From assembly GCA_011503125.2 (NCBI GenBank), contig WWBZ02000062.1, positions 558,001-622,000 of the forward strand: a stretch of 64,000 nt of DNA. Direction: 5' to 3'. The translations under genes were made by a program, and so were the position numbers. Every line of letters starts with the position of its first letter. Within the stretch, counting starts at the first letter, position 1. A model generated the notes under the pieces. That model had not been told where the DNA came from and ran no database searches. It saw only the letters and a list, made by a program, of their open reading frames with translations. Positions 1-10,660 of the stretch are shown here, one piece after another. The DNA is from Botryosphaeria dothidea (lineage: Eukaryota; Ascomycota; Dothideomycetes; Botryosphaeriales; Botryosphaeriaceae).

Positions 1-61
1 CAAGAAGTTTGATTCATTTGCGGCCTACTCCCTGAAGAACTCTGATACTAACATATACTAG

Positions 62-863
62 TTACCTCGTTGTGGATGGCACGTACCTGACGACTACTTC
101 TCTTACGCTCACCAGCGCCGGCCCAGCAGCTTCCGTTCCTCTCCTCATCGGTGTCATGCGTGACGACGCCGCAGCCTTCATCTCCTTCCCCTCCGCCAAC
201 CAATCGCTCCCCTCCTTCCTGACCGCCGCCGGCCTCCCCTCCACGCCCAACGTCACCTCTCTGTTCCCGATCCCCTATGACCTTACCCCCACCAACACAT
301 CTCTCGCCGTCTTCAACGCCTCTGCCCGCCTCGCCACCGACGCCGAGCTCCGCTGCCTCGACTACGCCACCGCCTTCTCCGGCGTCAAGAACGCCGTCTT
401 CCCCCGCGCGTGGTTCTACGAGTTCGACCGCTCCTACCAGACGCCCGGCTACAGCCCCAACTACCCGACCTGCGAGGCACCCAAGACGCCCACCCACCCC
501 AACGGCGACCCGCGGCTGGAATACTTCAAGTGCCATTCGGGCGAGCTGTACTACGTCTTCGGCAACATCGTTCGGAACGGCCTGCCGCTGCGGGACGACG
601 GGGATGTTCCCTTCGCGCAGGTGGTGTTGGACGCGTGGGCGGCGTTCGCGCGGAATTTGGATCCTAATCCGGATAAGGCGTATCTGCTGGCGAGGGGGTA
701 CGGGGATGCGCTGAGGGCGGCGGAGAGGAGTGGTGTGTGGAGGGAGGTGGATGCGGAGGAGCCGACATATAGGGGACTGAATTGGCCGGTTAGCGTAGAG
801 ACAGGGTTTAGGGACCAAGCTCAGTGCGAGGGACTGGGGTTTCCGTTTGATTACTATGAGTAG
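62..863 (+). CDS. Type-B carboxylesterase/lipase, C-terminal part (5' end outside window)
   Basis: This is the last exon of an alpha/beta-hydrolase of the type-B carboxylesterase family, which hydrolyses carboxylic esters and is often secreted in fungi. It starts at a splice acceptor: a textbook branch site TACTAAC lies at 46-52, the AG ends at 61, and the same frame upstream is closed by TGA at 33-35, so the exon cannot simply extend left. The exon opens with VVDGTYL, the family's 'PVVDG' turn. Further on it has PRAWFYEFDRS and then CHSGELYYVFG, whose His is the expected third member of the Ser-Glu-His triad. The nucleophile Ser and acidic residue would lie in the missing upstream part. The stop is TAG at 861-863. 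It converges on a second carboxylesterase on the other strand. The family call is firm; the substrate is unknown. Confidence 0.85.
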
Positions 864-1509
864 ATGAGGCGGGAAGTGAGATGGTAGGAGTAGGGCTTGA
901 ATGAGGACCACTGCCTTATATAAAATGTAAAAGCGAAGTGCCCTACAACGACGGTCAGTATACGGGGCAGGCTACGGCTCAATACCGTATCACCGGAACC
1001 TTAAAGATGTAAAACCCGCAGGTTCGTGATCAACTGGGTTACCTCTTCGGGTCGGATTGCCCCACGCAGACAAGCCCGAATCGCGCGGGTGTCATACTTT
1101 GTTCCTGCACCACAGCTCCATTTGGTGTGGTTGAATCTTCGGCAGCAGTTTCTTTTGCCGTCTTCCCCCCTCACTCCTCATCTTGGTGTGGTTAGCGTGA
1201 CTTCCTGTCCTTTTTGCAGGTACTAATTAGATCTTCGCTGACGCGACATTCTTCTCTCACTTTCTAAAATGATGGGGTCTACGTGATGATTGAGGTAAAT
1301 GTCTGACATAGTCAGAGTAAGTGCTTGGGTCTTTAAAACAGCGACAGAAGATACATATCGAATATTTTTGGCATGATTGCCATGAACTCTAAGACCTATC
1401 GTAATCCAAGATGATGTGCCTAAAACAAATAGTCAAAAATGAGCCACAAAATGCCTCCCTACCACACACTCCAGACACTTCTTAACTCCCAATGAAATAA
1501 GGCCCTGAC
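864..1509. other. Intergenic region between two convergent esterase genes
   Basis: This stretch is the 3' flank of both neighbouring genes. It should contain both transcript ends, but I see no sharp terminator or conserved RNA structure. The short open frames in it have no coding character. Confidence 0.6.
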
Positions 1510-3171
1510 TTACAGCTTCGCGCTCTCTTCAATATTCCTTCCTCCCGCCTCCGTCGCACCGACTGCCCGCAGCGCGTTCCAAACGCTCGTCCCCTCGTCC
1601 CACATCTCGTCCTCCCAAATGCTGAGCCTCCCCTGCGGATCGATCCTCCGCACCTGCTTGGGCCCCGTCGTACCCCACTCCTTCCGCAAGCTGTCCACCT
1701 CACCGTTCACAAACTTGACGTACGGCCCCGTCAGTGCCTCCCACGCAAGCTTCTTTTCGCGGTCCGTCAACTCCATCCCATTGCCCCACCACCAGATGGG
1801 CTTGTCAGCAGTGTGCGTAACGCCCCAGTCGGGCGGCAAGAAGCGATCGCAGCACTTCAAACGCCACTCGACACGGTACCTAAAAACGAGATCCCCCGCG
1901 CCGCCAGCGTGCAACTTATCCACGAACCCACGCTCGAGATGATGCACCTGCATGTCGGCGTACACGCGGCCGAAAGCGTCGCGCCAATCGGCACACGGCC
2001 CTGGCAGCTTACCGTCCGGATAGTAGTGCTCGACGAGCGCGTCGACGGCGGCGGCCGGGTACTCGGCGCGCAGGCGGGTGCGCAGCGCCTCGAGCGTGTT
2101 GGCCGCCGGCGGGTACCACGTGCCGTACAGGCAGTGCTCGTCGCGGCACTCGCCGGTGAGCAGCGCGACGCCCCGAGCGCGCATGCGCTGCGCGAAGACG
2201 CCCGAGTCGATGTCCTTGTACAAGTCCTTGCGCACGAAGCCGTCGTCGACGACGGCGCGGAACTGATGGCGCTGCATCTTGGGGATGGCGGCGAGGAGCT
2301 GCGGGGGCGCGAGGGCGCGCAGGCGCGCGACCTTCTCGCTGCTGGACAGCGTCAGCGGGATGTCGAGCGCGGCGAGCAGCTCGTCGAACTGGTCCTGCGC
2401 GGCGACAAGGCTCTTGGGCTGCATGCCGGGCCCGTTGGACCACATGATGGCGCGCCGCACGACGGCCTTTTCGGGCGGGAGGTACAGGTCGTAGGCGAGC
2501 TGCTTGAAGGCGCTGTGCGAGCCGGCGCTGTAGCCGGCGACGGTGATGTTGCCGGCGTCACCGCCGAAGTAGCTGATGTTCTTGTGCGTCCACTCGAGCG
2601 CCAGGCGCTGGTCCCAGAACCCGAGGTTGCCGACGGGCTCGCCGCCCGAGGCGGCCTTCAGCTCGCGCGAGGCGAGGAAGCCGAACAGGTTGAGGCGGTA
2701 GGCGGGCAGGACGATGATGAAGCGCGCGGGTGTCTCCGAGAGCAGCGGCACCGGGTTGTACTCGTTCGGGTTGCCGACCTGCAGGAAGCCGCCGTGGATG
2801 TAGAAGAGGACGGGCCAGCCGCTCGGCGGCGGTGTGCCCGCGGGTACCCAGATGTTGCACTGCAGGCAATCTTCATCCCACAGGTGGCTGTTGTCGGTGG
2901 CATTGTTGACCCAGGTTGGCAGGCCTTGGGGGCACATGCTCGTGTTACCTGTGAAGCGGCCGGGATTGGCGCGGGTGCCGTAGCGGTAGCATGGTGGAAG
3001 GGGCCGCGGCGATCGCCACCTGAAGGGACCGATGGGTGGGAGGCCGTAAGGAAGACCGCCGAAGTAGTGTGCGAGCTCCTTTCCTGAGTCCTTGTCTCTG
3101 ATAGTGCTGCCTTCAATGAAGCCACGGTATTCCAAGTCCTTGAGATAAGGTTCTCTGATGGTTTCCGGCAT
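1510..3171 (-). CDS. Type-B carboxylesterase
   Basis: This single-exon model encodes 553 residues of an alpha/beta-hydrolase carboxylesterase. The first ATG in frame is at 3171 (MPETIREPYLKDL). The open frame continues about 45 codons further upstream but has no ATG there, so the earlier stretch is taken as leader or intron. Family landmarks in order are LPYGLPPIGPFRWRSP, CLQCNIWVP (the early disulphide and CLYLN-like segment), FYIHGGFLQVG (oxyanion-hole HGG), GYSAGSHSAF (nucleophile Ser), ECRDEHCLYGTW (acidic residue region) and GVTHTADKPIWWW (catalytic His). The length matches the family. No signal peptide follows the chosen ATG, so the enzyme may be intracellular. However, the hydrophobic residues encoded just upstream could belong to a spliced leader exon. 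It is convergent with the esterase ending at 863. The ester substrate is unknown. Confidence 0.85.
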   Translation of the reverse strand: MPETIREPYLKDLEYRGFIEGSTIRDKDSGKELAHYFGGLPYGLPPIGPFRWRSPRPLPPCYRYGTRANPGRFTGNTSMCPQGLPTWVNNATDNSHLWDEDCLQCNIWVPAGTPPPSGWPVLFYIHGGFLQVGNPNEYNPVPLLSETPARFIIVLPAYRLNLFGFLASRELKAASGGEPVGNLGFWDQRLALEWTHKNISYFGGDAGNITVAGYSAGSHSAFKQLAYDLYLPPEKAVVRRAIMWSNGPGMQPKSLVAAQDQFDELLAALDIPLTLSSSEKVARLRALAPPQLLAAIPKMQRHQFRAVVDDGFVRKDLYKDIDSGVFAQRMRARGVALLTGECRDEHCLYGTWYPPAANTLEALRTRLRAEYPAAAVDALVEHYYPDGKLPGPCADWRDAFGRVYADMQVHHLERGFVDKLHAGGAGDLVFRYRVEWRLKCCDRFLPPDWGVTHTADKPIWWWGNGMELTDREKKLAWEALTGPYVKFVNGEVDSLRKEWGTTGPKQVRRIDPQGRLSIWEDEMWDEGTSVWNALRAVGATEAGGRNIEESAKL

Positions 3172-4357
3172 GATGGGTCCACGAATGAGCAGAAAGAGAG
3201 GCTGACACAGACTGAGGAAAGTTAGGGTGACGATGTGAGGGAAACGCCCGCAAGGGTGTATAGACAGAAATAATAGAGAAGAGAAGATTGACAAAGATGA
3301 AGGCAAAGAATACCAGTAGTTGAAGTGAGGTCTACAGATGATCGGGCCACAAATCTGGAGCCGAGCGTGTCAGTTGTGGGTCATTGCGAATGATGCAATG
3401 GGGTCTAGACAGTGGACTCTACGTACCCATAAGCTGCTGATGTTCGCCCGAGTTTTCTGGCCAGCCTTTTCTGTTGGCCGGACTCTACGCAGACTTGGAC
3501 GGAGGAGTTGAGGAAGGCAGGACGCGGCCGAGGTTGCCGGTGGATGGCCACCATCGAGGGGACTGCACTAGCTGTTCTAGGGTTAGCGTCTGGGTGTGCG
3601 TCGTCAATACCCGGCCGCCGCCTACTCCAAGACCTCTACTACTTGACCTTCGCCGCTGTGTCCGTCTCCTATGACCAAAGAAGGAATTTCACCATGTTCC
3701 GGAAGGATATTGAAGCTCCGCCTTCCACGTCACTTCGACATCCAGGCAACAATCTCGTGCAGCACGGGCTTCTGTGGGGCCTTCCCCGCAGACCAGTAAA
3801 GGCGATCGGAAATCCATAACCAACAGTGCGGGCTGCTTACTGGCGTGCATGCTGGCTAGCCTCTACTCACATCCTAGTCGACAATGACCCGAAAACCAGT
3901 GTTTATGTGCCTGCGGCGGCAGCGGAATTATCCGCACCCTTAGAGGGACCCATTGGTCTACCGTAGGCGCATTCGGCCCAATTGACCATCGAGACTTGGG
4001 CTGCTTTCTGTCAGATTTATTCAGTTTCCGAGCGACGAGCCAGGAACGTAATGCGGCTGAGCTGCTGATCTGTTCAATGCCAAATTTGCCGCTCTTGCCG
4101 ACTCATTACCGGTCGATGTTACCTTGCATTACACGAAAGATCTTCCAGGCTTATTTGCATTAAGCCTTACCAATAAAGTTCTTGCTGAGTTGGAATCTTA
4201 AATCCTCAATTCCAACACTCGTCAGCTTGCTGCGCCATCCCAATCCTTCAACTAAAAAACAGGGCTATTTCGTTGAACATACACCGCACCACCCTCATAA
4301 ATATTCAGCACTTGCCCCCTATGATCTCTCCTTCATCAGATTTGAGATCCATCCAAC
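3172..4357. other. Divergent promoter region between esterase and carboxypeptidase
   Basis: About 1.2 kb lies between the start of the minus-strand esterase and the start of the plus-strand carboxypeptidase, so it must hold both promoters. The open frames at 3474-3819 run through it without recognisable similarity. I see no motif strong enough to call. Confidence 0.5.
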
Positions 4358-6261
4358 ATGCGCATCACCGGAGCCTACGCCGCAGGCGTCATTATTCCCC
4401 TAATTGCATCTCTTGACACAGTTTTGGCGTTTGGCCCCCAAGCACACAGCCACAACAACAAAAGGCAACTCCCGCAGGAGCCCAGAGACGTTCAAACCAT
4501 AACAACTTCCAGCGGTGCTCTCGTTCGCTATAAGGAGCCTGGGAAAAGTGGCATCTGCGAAACCACTCCTGGAGTAAATTCGTGAGTCAATAACGCGTGC
4601 TGTGGCGCTGTCGAAGCCCCCACTCACAAGCGGTGCAGATACTCTGGCTTCATTGACACGTCTCCTACACTCCACACTTTTTTCTGGTTCTTCGAGTCTA
4701 GGAATGATCCGGGGAATGATCCAATCACAGTGTGGATCAACGGCGGCCCTGGCTCCGACTCACTTGTCGGTGTGTTCGCAGGATTCGGCCCCTGCAGCAT
4801 TACCGAGGATGGTACTACCGAGATCAATCCGTTGAGCTGGAACAACATTTCCAATGTGCTTTACATCTCCCAGCCTGTCGGTACCGGATTTTCATACGCA
4901 GATCTTCAGGAGGGTTCAATCGACGAGGCATCTGGCCAGTTCCTCAGTGCTGACCTGGCAAACGCAACGGGTATCTGGCCGGTCGTGAATGAGACCACTG
5001 TCATTGACACCTCCGAAGAAGCTGCAGCTGCTGCCTGGGATATTGTTCAGGCATTCTATAGCGCGCTGCCAACCTTGAACCCCAAAATCAAGTCGAAAGA
5101 ATTTCATCTTTGGACAGTGAGCTACGGGTGAGTGCCTTGTTGAAAAAACTCTATCTCAATCTTTGCGACTGACATATATCATAGGGGCCACTACGGGTTA
5201 GATTCCTCGAAATTTGTTTTACGTGTGCATTTATAGTTTGCTGACAGTTCCGATTAGTCCCGCGTGGATGAAACACTTCAAGGATCAAAATGACGAGATC
5301 GCAGCTGGCAATGCCGACGGCATCGAACTTGACCTCAAATCACTCGGCGTAAGATCCATCCACTATCTTTATGCTGTTAAGTCCAAAGTCTAACCCCTCA
5401 TTGCCTTCTCAGCTCGGAAATGCATACATCGACCTCCCTACTCAGGCACCTTTCTATCCTATCTTCGCCACAAACAATTCATATGGCATAGCCGCCTACA
5501 ACTCCTCTGTCTACGATTACGTGCAACTCGCCTTGAATTTTCCCAACACTGGTTGCTTAACTCAGGTCGCCAACTGCCACGCCCTCCAGGAAGCGCTACC
5601 ACGAAACGCTATACGCGACGCCGTCTGCTCCGAGGCGTGGGACATGTGCTTCGATAACGGAGAGGGACCGTACCGTGCGGCCACGGAGCTTGATCGGTTC
5701 GACATTCGACTCAACGCATCCGAGTCCCCGTTTCTGAAAGCGGACGAGGTGCTGAGTGTGTATTTGAATCAGGCAGAGGTGCAGGATGCCATCGGCGTTG
5801 CGAGCAACTACACGCCTGAGGCCAATCCGGTCACATATGCCTTTTTCCAGTCAGGAGACGGCGCGTTGGGTGGATTCAAGGAGGCGATTGGGGAGCTCGT
5901 TGATGCTGGAGTGAGCGTCTTGCTGTTCAACGGAGACGCGGATTACGCGTGTAACTGGCTCGGCGGAGAGTAAGTTTTGTGACTGAAGAAGAGCTGGATG
6001 TCCACTGACATGTGCTGCAGAGCTGTCTCCTTGGCGATCAATTATACTGGTGCAGCGGAGTTTGCCGCTGCAGAGTACGAGCCGTTCGTGGTGGATGGGA
6101 AGGAGTATGGGCAGGCGAGGCAGAAGGACAACTTTGCCTTCTTGCGCGTCTACGAGGCGGGCCACATGGTTCAATATTACCAGCCCTTCGCTATGCTGGA
6201 ATTCTTCAACCGGACCATCCAAGGGCTGGACCTTGCTACTGGGCTGAAAAATGTCCAGTAG
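4358..6261 (+). CDS. Secreted S10 serine carboxypeptidase (carboxypeptidase S1-like)
   Basis: Six exons join in frame to 537 residues: 4358-4581, 4639-5127, 5185-5196, 5258-5348, 5413-5969 and 6021-6261. Introns are 51-64 nt with GT-AG ends. Residues 1-25 form a signal peptide. S10 peptidases release C-terminal amino acids in acidic compartments or outside the cell. Landmarks are VWINGGPGSDSLVG (oxyanion-hole loop, in the GSDS form I recall for the S1 subfamily), WTVSYGGHYGPAW (nucleophile Ser236), NGDADYACNWLGG (catalytic Asp region) and EAGHMVQYYQP (catalytic His). All triad positions are present. The residue before the nucleophile is Val235, where the family almost always has Glu (the ESYGG motif). 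That Glu helps bind the substrate's C-terminal carboxylate, so activity or specificity may be altered. Exon 3 is only 12 nt and encodes part of GGHYG. Confidence 0.88.
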
Positions 6262-6749
6262 AGTTAGACCACCAGATTTGGAAGCTGGCCACATGACTGG
6301 TGTCAACCGCCACAGAAATTTTGCTAGTTCTTTGGGCTAATACCTTCCCTTTCATAATAGGGTATCATGCTTATCATATCTAGTTGCAGCTATACTGATT
6401 GGTAGCGTGTCTTCTTGCTCCAATGCTCCACTGTCATGAAAATTCCAAACCCCGGTTCCAGTTCCGGCCTCACTTCTGTTCTTTCGCTGCTTCTCACCCT
6501 GAGGCATCTCCCAACGCACCAGTATGTTTTCCTTGTTCTTTATTATTCAGCTTTGTGCCTGTTGCAGCAGTGTCTCTACTCATTGTGGGCACACGATTGA
6601 GTCCCAATCTTCCTACGGCTGCTCTTTTTTCCTCCTTACCCCCAAATGTTCCCAATGATTATTCTAACCACCCTCCCTTCACCATCACCCATTTGACGGC
6701 CTACTCCCAGAATCAGTTGAGCAACATCCTCAAAGATCCAGCCAGAACC
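6262..6749. other. Intergenic region upstream of MFS transporter
   Basis: This holds the 3' flank of the carboxypeptidase and the promoter and leader of the transporter. An open frame runs in from 6399 in phase with the transporter but starts without ATG, so I treat it as leader. Confidence 0.5.
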
Positions 6750-8617
6750 ATGTTGTCCACGAAATTTGAGGGCCTCAACATCGAAATTCCGCGGTCACAC
6801 GATCTTGCCACTCTATACGGCGAGTTCGAACGACCTTGGCCACCCCAGAGACGTGCAACGTTACCGGCCTACGAGCGACTCTCAGGTGAGGCGCAAGAAA
6901 AGCAAGAGCTCAGCTCGGACCCCTCCAGCAACAACGCGAAGGGAGGTGAAGGCCATAAAAAGCGACCACAAAGTGCATCTTCTGCCCTTTCTTTTTGTCA
7001 CTCTTCCAAGGACTACCACCGAGCTCTACGTGAAATCAGGAAGAACGAAGCCCGCGACCGAAGCATGAACCAACGAAGCATGGCAGAAGCCACCCATATT
7101 GGCAACCGCTCGTCACCCGCTCAGGGCCAAGTGCCGTTCAGCGTTCAGCTCCAAGGTGAGAAAATTGAGACGATTCCTCTAGGTGAGGAGGCCCCGAGGA
7201 CGGAAGGCCTGTGGGATAGCACCACGACCATACTCTCCAGATCCGGCCCTGCGTTGCCTCCACAACCTGCCCCCAATGGCGGCCTCTTCGCCTGGCTTCA
7301 AGTTATTGCGGCTTTCTTCGTTGCCTTCAACTGCTGGGGTCTTCCGCTTGCGTTCGGCGTACTCGAACCTTACTACCGCTCGTCCTTGGCTCCTCGTACC
7401 ATTCCGCAGATTGCCTGGATCGGTTCCACCCAGCTCGCCCTTCCATTCTTCTCTGCGCCATTCTTCAACATCGTGTGCGATAATCAGCCTCGGTTCTTCA
7501 GGGTTTTCTTTCATGGCGGCACGGCTTTCCTCATTGTTTCAATACTGGGTACGAGTTGGTTCGAGACTTTCACGGCTATCTACGGTGCGCAGGGAATAGT
7601 CGCCGGCACAGCCTTGGGCATGCTATGCTGCGTCTACGTTAAGGCACTCCGGAGTTGGTTCGACAAAAAGTTGGAACTCGTCATGGCAATTAGCGTCGTT
7701 GGCGCCACCGCAGGAGACATCTGCTACTCTCTCGCCATTGCGCATCTGTTGTATCGGATCGGTTATGCCTGGACATTCCGAGCCCTCACCCTCATCATAG
7801 TGACCACCATGATCTTCCCGACAATCATAATGCGGCCGCGGCGCAGCGAGCAGAAGAAGGAAGTTACAACCATCATCTCGAAGCGCGACATCCTGGACAT
7901 CAGCTACCTCCTCATGCTCGTCGGCATGTTCCTCTCCTTCCTGGTCCTCTACTTCCCCTACTTTTATGCGAGCTCTCCCTCCCTCACTGTGAAACAACAT
8001 CGCCATGGCTAACAGCCCCCCAGATCACTTCCTACGCCGCAACCGCCCTATCCCTCTCCCCGGACCCAACCAAGACTGTCAACTTCCTCCTCACCATGCT
8101 CGCCGCCAGCCTGCCCGGCCGCATCCTCCCGGCCTTCCTCGCCGAGCGCATCGCCGGTCCTCTCACTCTTCTGATCCCTTCGGCCCTGCTCAGCGCCATC
8201 TTCGCCTACCTCTTCATCGGCGCCGAGGCGACCAGCACCATCTATCTCCTCGCCGGCGTCTACGGCTTCGCCAGCGCCGCTCTGCTCGCGCTGTACACGT
8301 CGACGAGCCTGGCCTTCGCACACAAACAACCCACCGAGGATTTCGTTCTTGTGTCGCACAGGGGTGACGAGGGTAGGCGAGTGGAGGCGACGTCGCCGAT
8401 GCGGACCACCGTGGTGCTCTTGACGATCGGCGCGGCGGTGATTGGCGGGGGCCCGATTGGCGGGCGTTTGTTGGAGATGGGCGCGGAGAGGCGCGGAGGC
8501 GGACCGGAGATGTTCGTGTGGGCGTTTGTCTGGGTCGGATCCTGCTTGGCGGGCGCGGCGGCGTGCTTTGCGGGTAGCCGGGTTGCGAAGGTGGGTTGGA
8601 GGGGCGGGAAGATCTGA
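6750..8617 (+). CDS. MFS transporter, monocarboxylate-transporter-like (MCT family)
   Basis: Two exons (6750-7988, 8024-8617) give 610 residues. The start is the first ATG in a long open frame (MLSTKFEGLNIEIPRSHD). Roughly 185 N-terminal residues are hydrophilic and presumably cytosolic. Membrane segments then begin with GGLFAWLQVIAAFFVAFNCW, the position of the DGGxGW-type MCT signature, followed by FGVLEPYYRSSL. Later helices include GIVAGTALGMLCCVYVKALR and, after the splice, LLTMLAASLPGRILPAFLAE, matching the 'GR-LPG-LAD' segment of MCT proteins. The family moves monocarboxylates or riboflavin-like substrates across the plasma membrane; which one applies here cannot be read from sequence. 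The deduced intron is only 35 nt, unusually short for this genome, but it has GT, CTAAC and AG and restores the frame exactly. A G-tract of more than ten bases follows the stop codon. Confidence 0.8.
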
Positions 8618-10040
8618 GGCGGGTTGGGGGGGGGGGTGCTGGATATCTGAAGAGAGGCTGCTTATTATGAAGTTGCGGAAGGCGCGCACAGTGGGCGCGG
8701 ATGCGAGGTTGGTTCCTATTGCAATATGGCATTAGCGTGGGGGGAAGCATTCACCCGAATGTAGGTGTAATCGGTCTTCTGCGACAATTGCATCCGGACG
8801 AGTGCTTCCACTCTATACGCGTCGGCCTTTTTTGTTGCAGTAACATTAAAGCCGACGTCGTACGGCATAGGCTGCGACGGGAACGAAGACGGTCGGGGCT
8901 ACATATGATATCTGGAGTAGAGCATGGCGGATTAGCCCGCTGCAAATAAAATTGAATTGAACGTCAAATGGCTTTTCGGAAAATGTATTGAGTCTTGAGT
9001 CTCCTGTGCGCCGCGGGTTTTTCTTGTCAAGGGTCCGCGCTCGACAGCCCCGCCGCCGCAGCGCGCGGCTCAGGAACCTTCACTGATCCCAATACGTCAC
9101 CCAGAAGCTTCCACCCTTCCAAAAACGATCATAGTGCATCGCGCTAATGCAAGGCTAAGCGAGTGTGCGAAGCTCCCTATAAGAACCCTCCTACCCCCTC
9201 CCGCTCCTTTGTTTTCTTCCTCACCTTCGACCCTCGCCGCTCTTCGGCGCGGCACTGGGTGGTTGGTCCGTTCACTGGATCGTACACCAGTAGAGGAGCC
9301 TACGCGCTTCCAGGGCACAGCGAGCTTAACACGACTCGTACGACACATCCAACTCCCATGTCACCTATTGTCGAGTTTGGCAGTCTCGACAGACCCAAAG
9401 TCAAAACTCGTCGTTTCACCCTTTTCTTTCTTCCGTCAACCGCAGCACACCTGGAACCCGCTCTTCGAAAGCTTCCTCGCCTGTCAAGCCAAGCTCGACC
9501 AAAACGCTGGGCCCCGCAAACCGGACGCTCGGAGGTTTCCTGACCTACTACACCTCGCACAGCGAGCTTGGGCTGCTGCTGCTGAAGCACTTAAAATGTG
9601 CGACAGCTTACAGGACGTCTTCGGACTTCCTATGGCGTTTCCCTTGTGGTGCCCATTCTCTCCTACACTCAGATCTTCTCGCGCCTGTGATTGAGTCAGC
9701 TTCAACCTCACCCAGCATGAAAAGCGTCTCGACCTGACAGTCATCCGAGATTCCAAGTTCTGGACCGGTTCCGGAATCCGGGTTACAAAATTCCGCAACT
9801 CCCACCCTATCTTCTCTCCCTCACCTTCGACAACAGCGGGGTTCTAGAGCCTGCCGCTCCGAAAGCTCCTCACCCTACCGCTACAACCTCGGGATCAGCG
9901 TCCCATTCTCGTCATCCGACTTCGAGTGTAAAGTCGGCCCTCATATGGGTGGCCCGTAGTAGGCAACCACTCAGTGCTACTGTTGCGCGCGGGGCTCGAG
10001 TCGTGTGGCTAAACACCACATGACTCTGGGTTACGGCATC
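8618..10040. other. Gene-poor region upstream of the 300-bp repeat
   Basis: I see no supported gene. There is a G-tract at about 8624-8636. From about 9200 onward, pyrimidine-rich segments of the type TTCTTCC...CTTCGAC or CGTCAACCGC recur (near 9215, 9430 and 9815). They look like weak echoes of the clearer 300-bp repeat that follows, but they are too diverged for a firm call. Confidence 0.4.
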
Positions 10041-10048
10041 CCATGCTG

Positions 10049-10660
10049 CTGCCACAAAATGACGACTCCAATTTGCTCCCTTTTTCTTTTCTACTTCGAC
10101 AACCGTGAAAACCAGGAGACCGGCCATTCAGAAGGATCCTTGCCTCTTCCGCACCCACGTTGATCGGTTGCGTGTAAACAACCGTTTCTCCACCGGCGGG
10201 CAGCGTTGCGGTGGTTGCCATGCTGATGTTCACGGGGCATCAGGATGAGGCCGATGCTTGGTATTTTAAACCTTGCCGGCAGTGGCGCAGACGCTGGCGT
10301 TATGACGTCGACAGTCTGCTGAACTGGGGTTCTGTCATCCCCATCGAGCTGCCACAAAATGACGATGTCGACCTACTCCCGTTTTTCCCTTCGACAACCG
10401 CGGAAACCAGGAGACCGGCCATTCAGAAGGATCCTCGCCTCTTCCGCTCCTACGTTGATCGGTTGCCTGTAAACGATCGTTTACTCCACTGGCGGGCAGT
10501 GTGCCGGTGTTTGAGATACTGATGTTCTGAGCATCAGATCCGACATGGTGAAAGCCTTGTAGGACTTACCGCGGACCCCGGCGATTACGCCGACTATCCG
10601 CGAGATGGGGTTCTCTCATCCCCACTGAGCTGCCACAAAATGACTAAAACCATCCTTTTA
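10049..10660 (+). repeat. Direct tandem repeat, period about 300 bp, two good copies plus a partial third
   Basis: The anchor CTGCCACAAAATGAC occurs at 10049-10063, 10349-10363 (exactly 300 later) and 10630-10644. Between copies 1 and 2, long blocks are nearly identical, for example CGACAACCG, then ACCAGGAGACCGGCCATTC with the following bases, then ACGTTGATCGGTTGC and GGCGGGCAG. Similarity weakens in the last third of the unit, although the segment before each anchor (GGTTCT-TCATCCCC) is shared by copies 2 and 3. Frames are not conserved between copies, so this looks like duplicated non-coding DNA rather than repeated exons. Neither transposon ends nor an open frame for a transposase is visible. 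Confidence 0.8.

Noticed and set aside
1813..3087. 424-codon plus-strand open frame opposite the esterase
   Set aside because: It mirrors the GC-rich esterase exon; its composition is that of an antisense frame, and the real product is on the minus strand.
4730..4780. GSDS in place of GSSS in the carboxypeptidase oxyanion loop as a possible defect
   Set aside because: As I recall, the Asp form is normal in the carboxypeptidase S1 branch, so it is not evidence of damage; only the Val before the nucleophile stands out.
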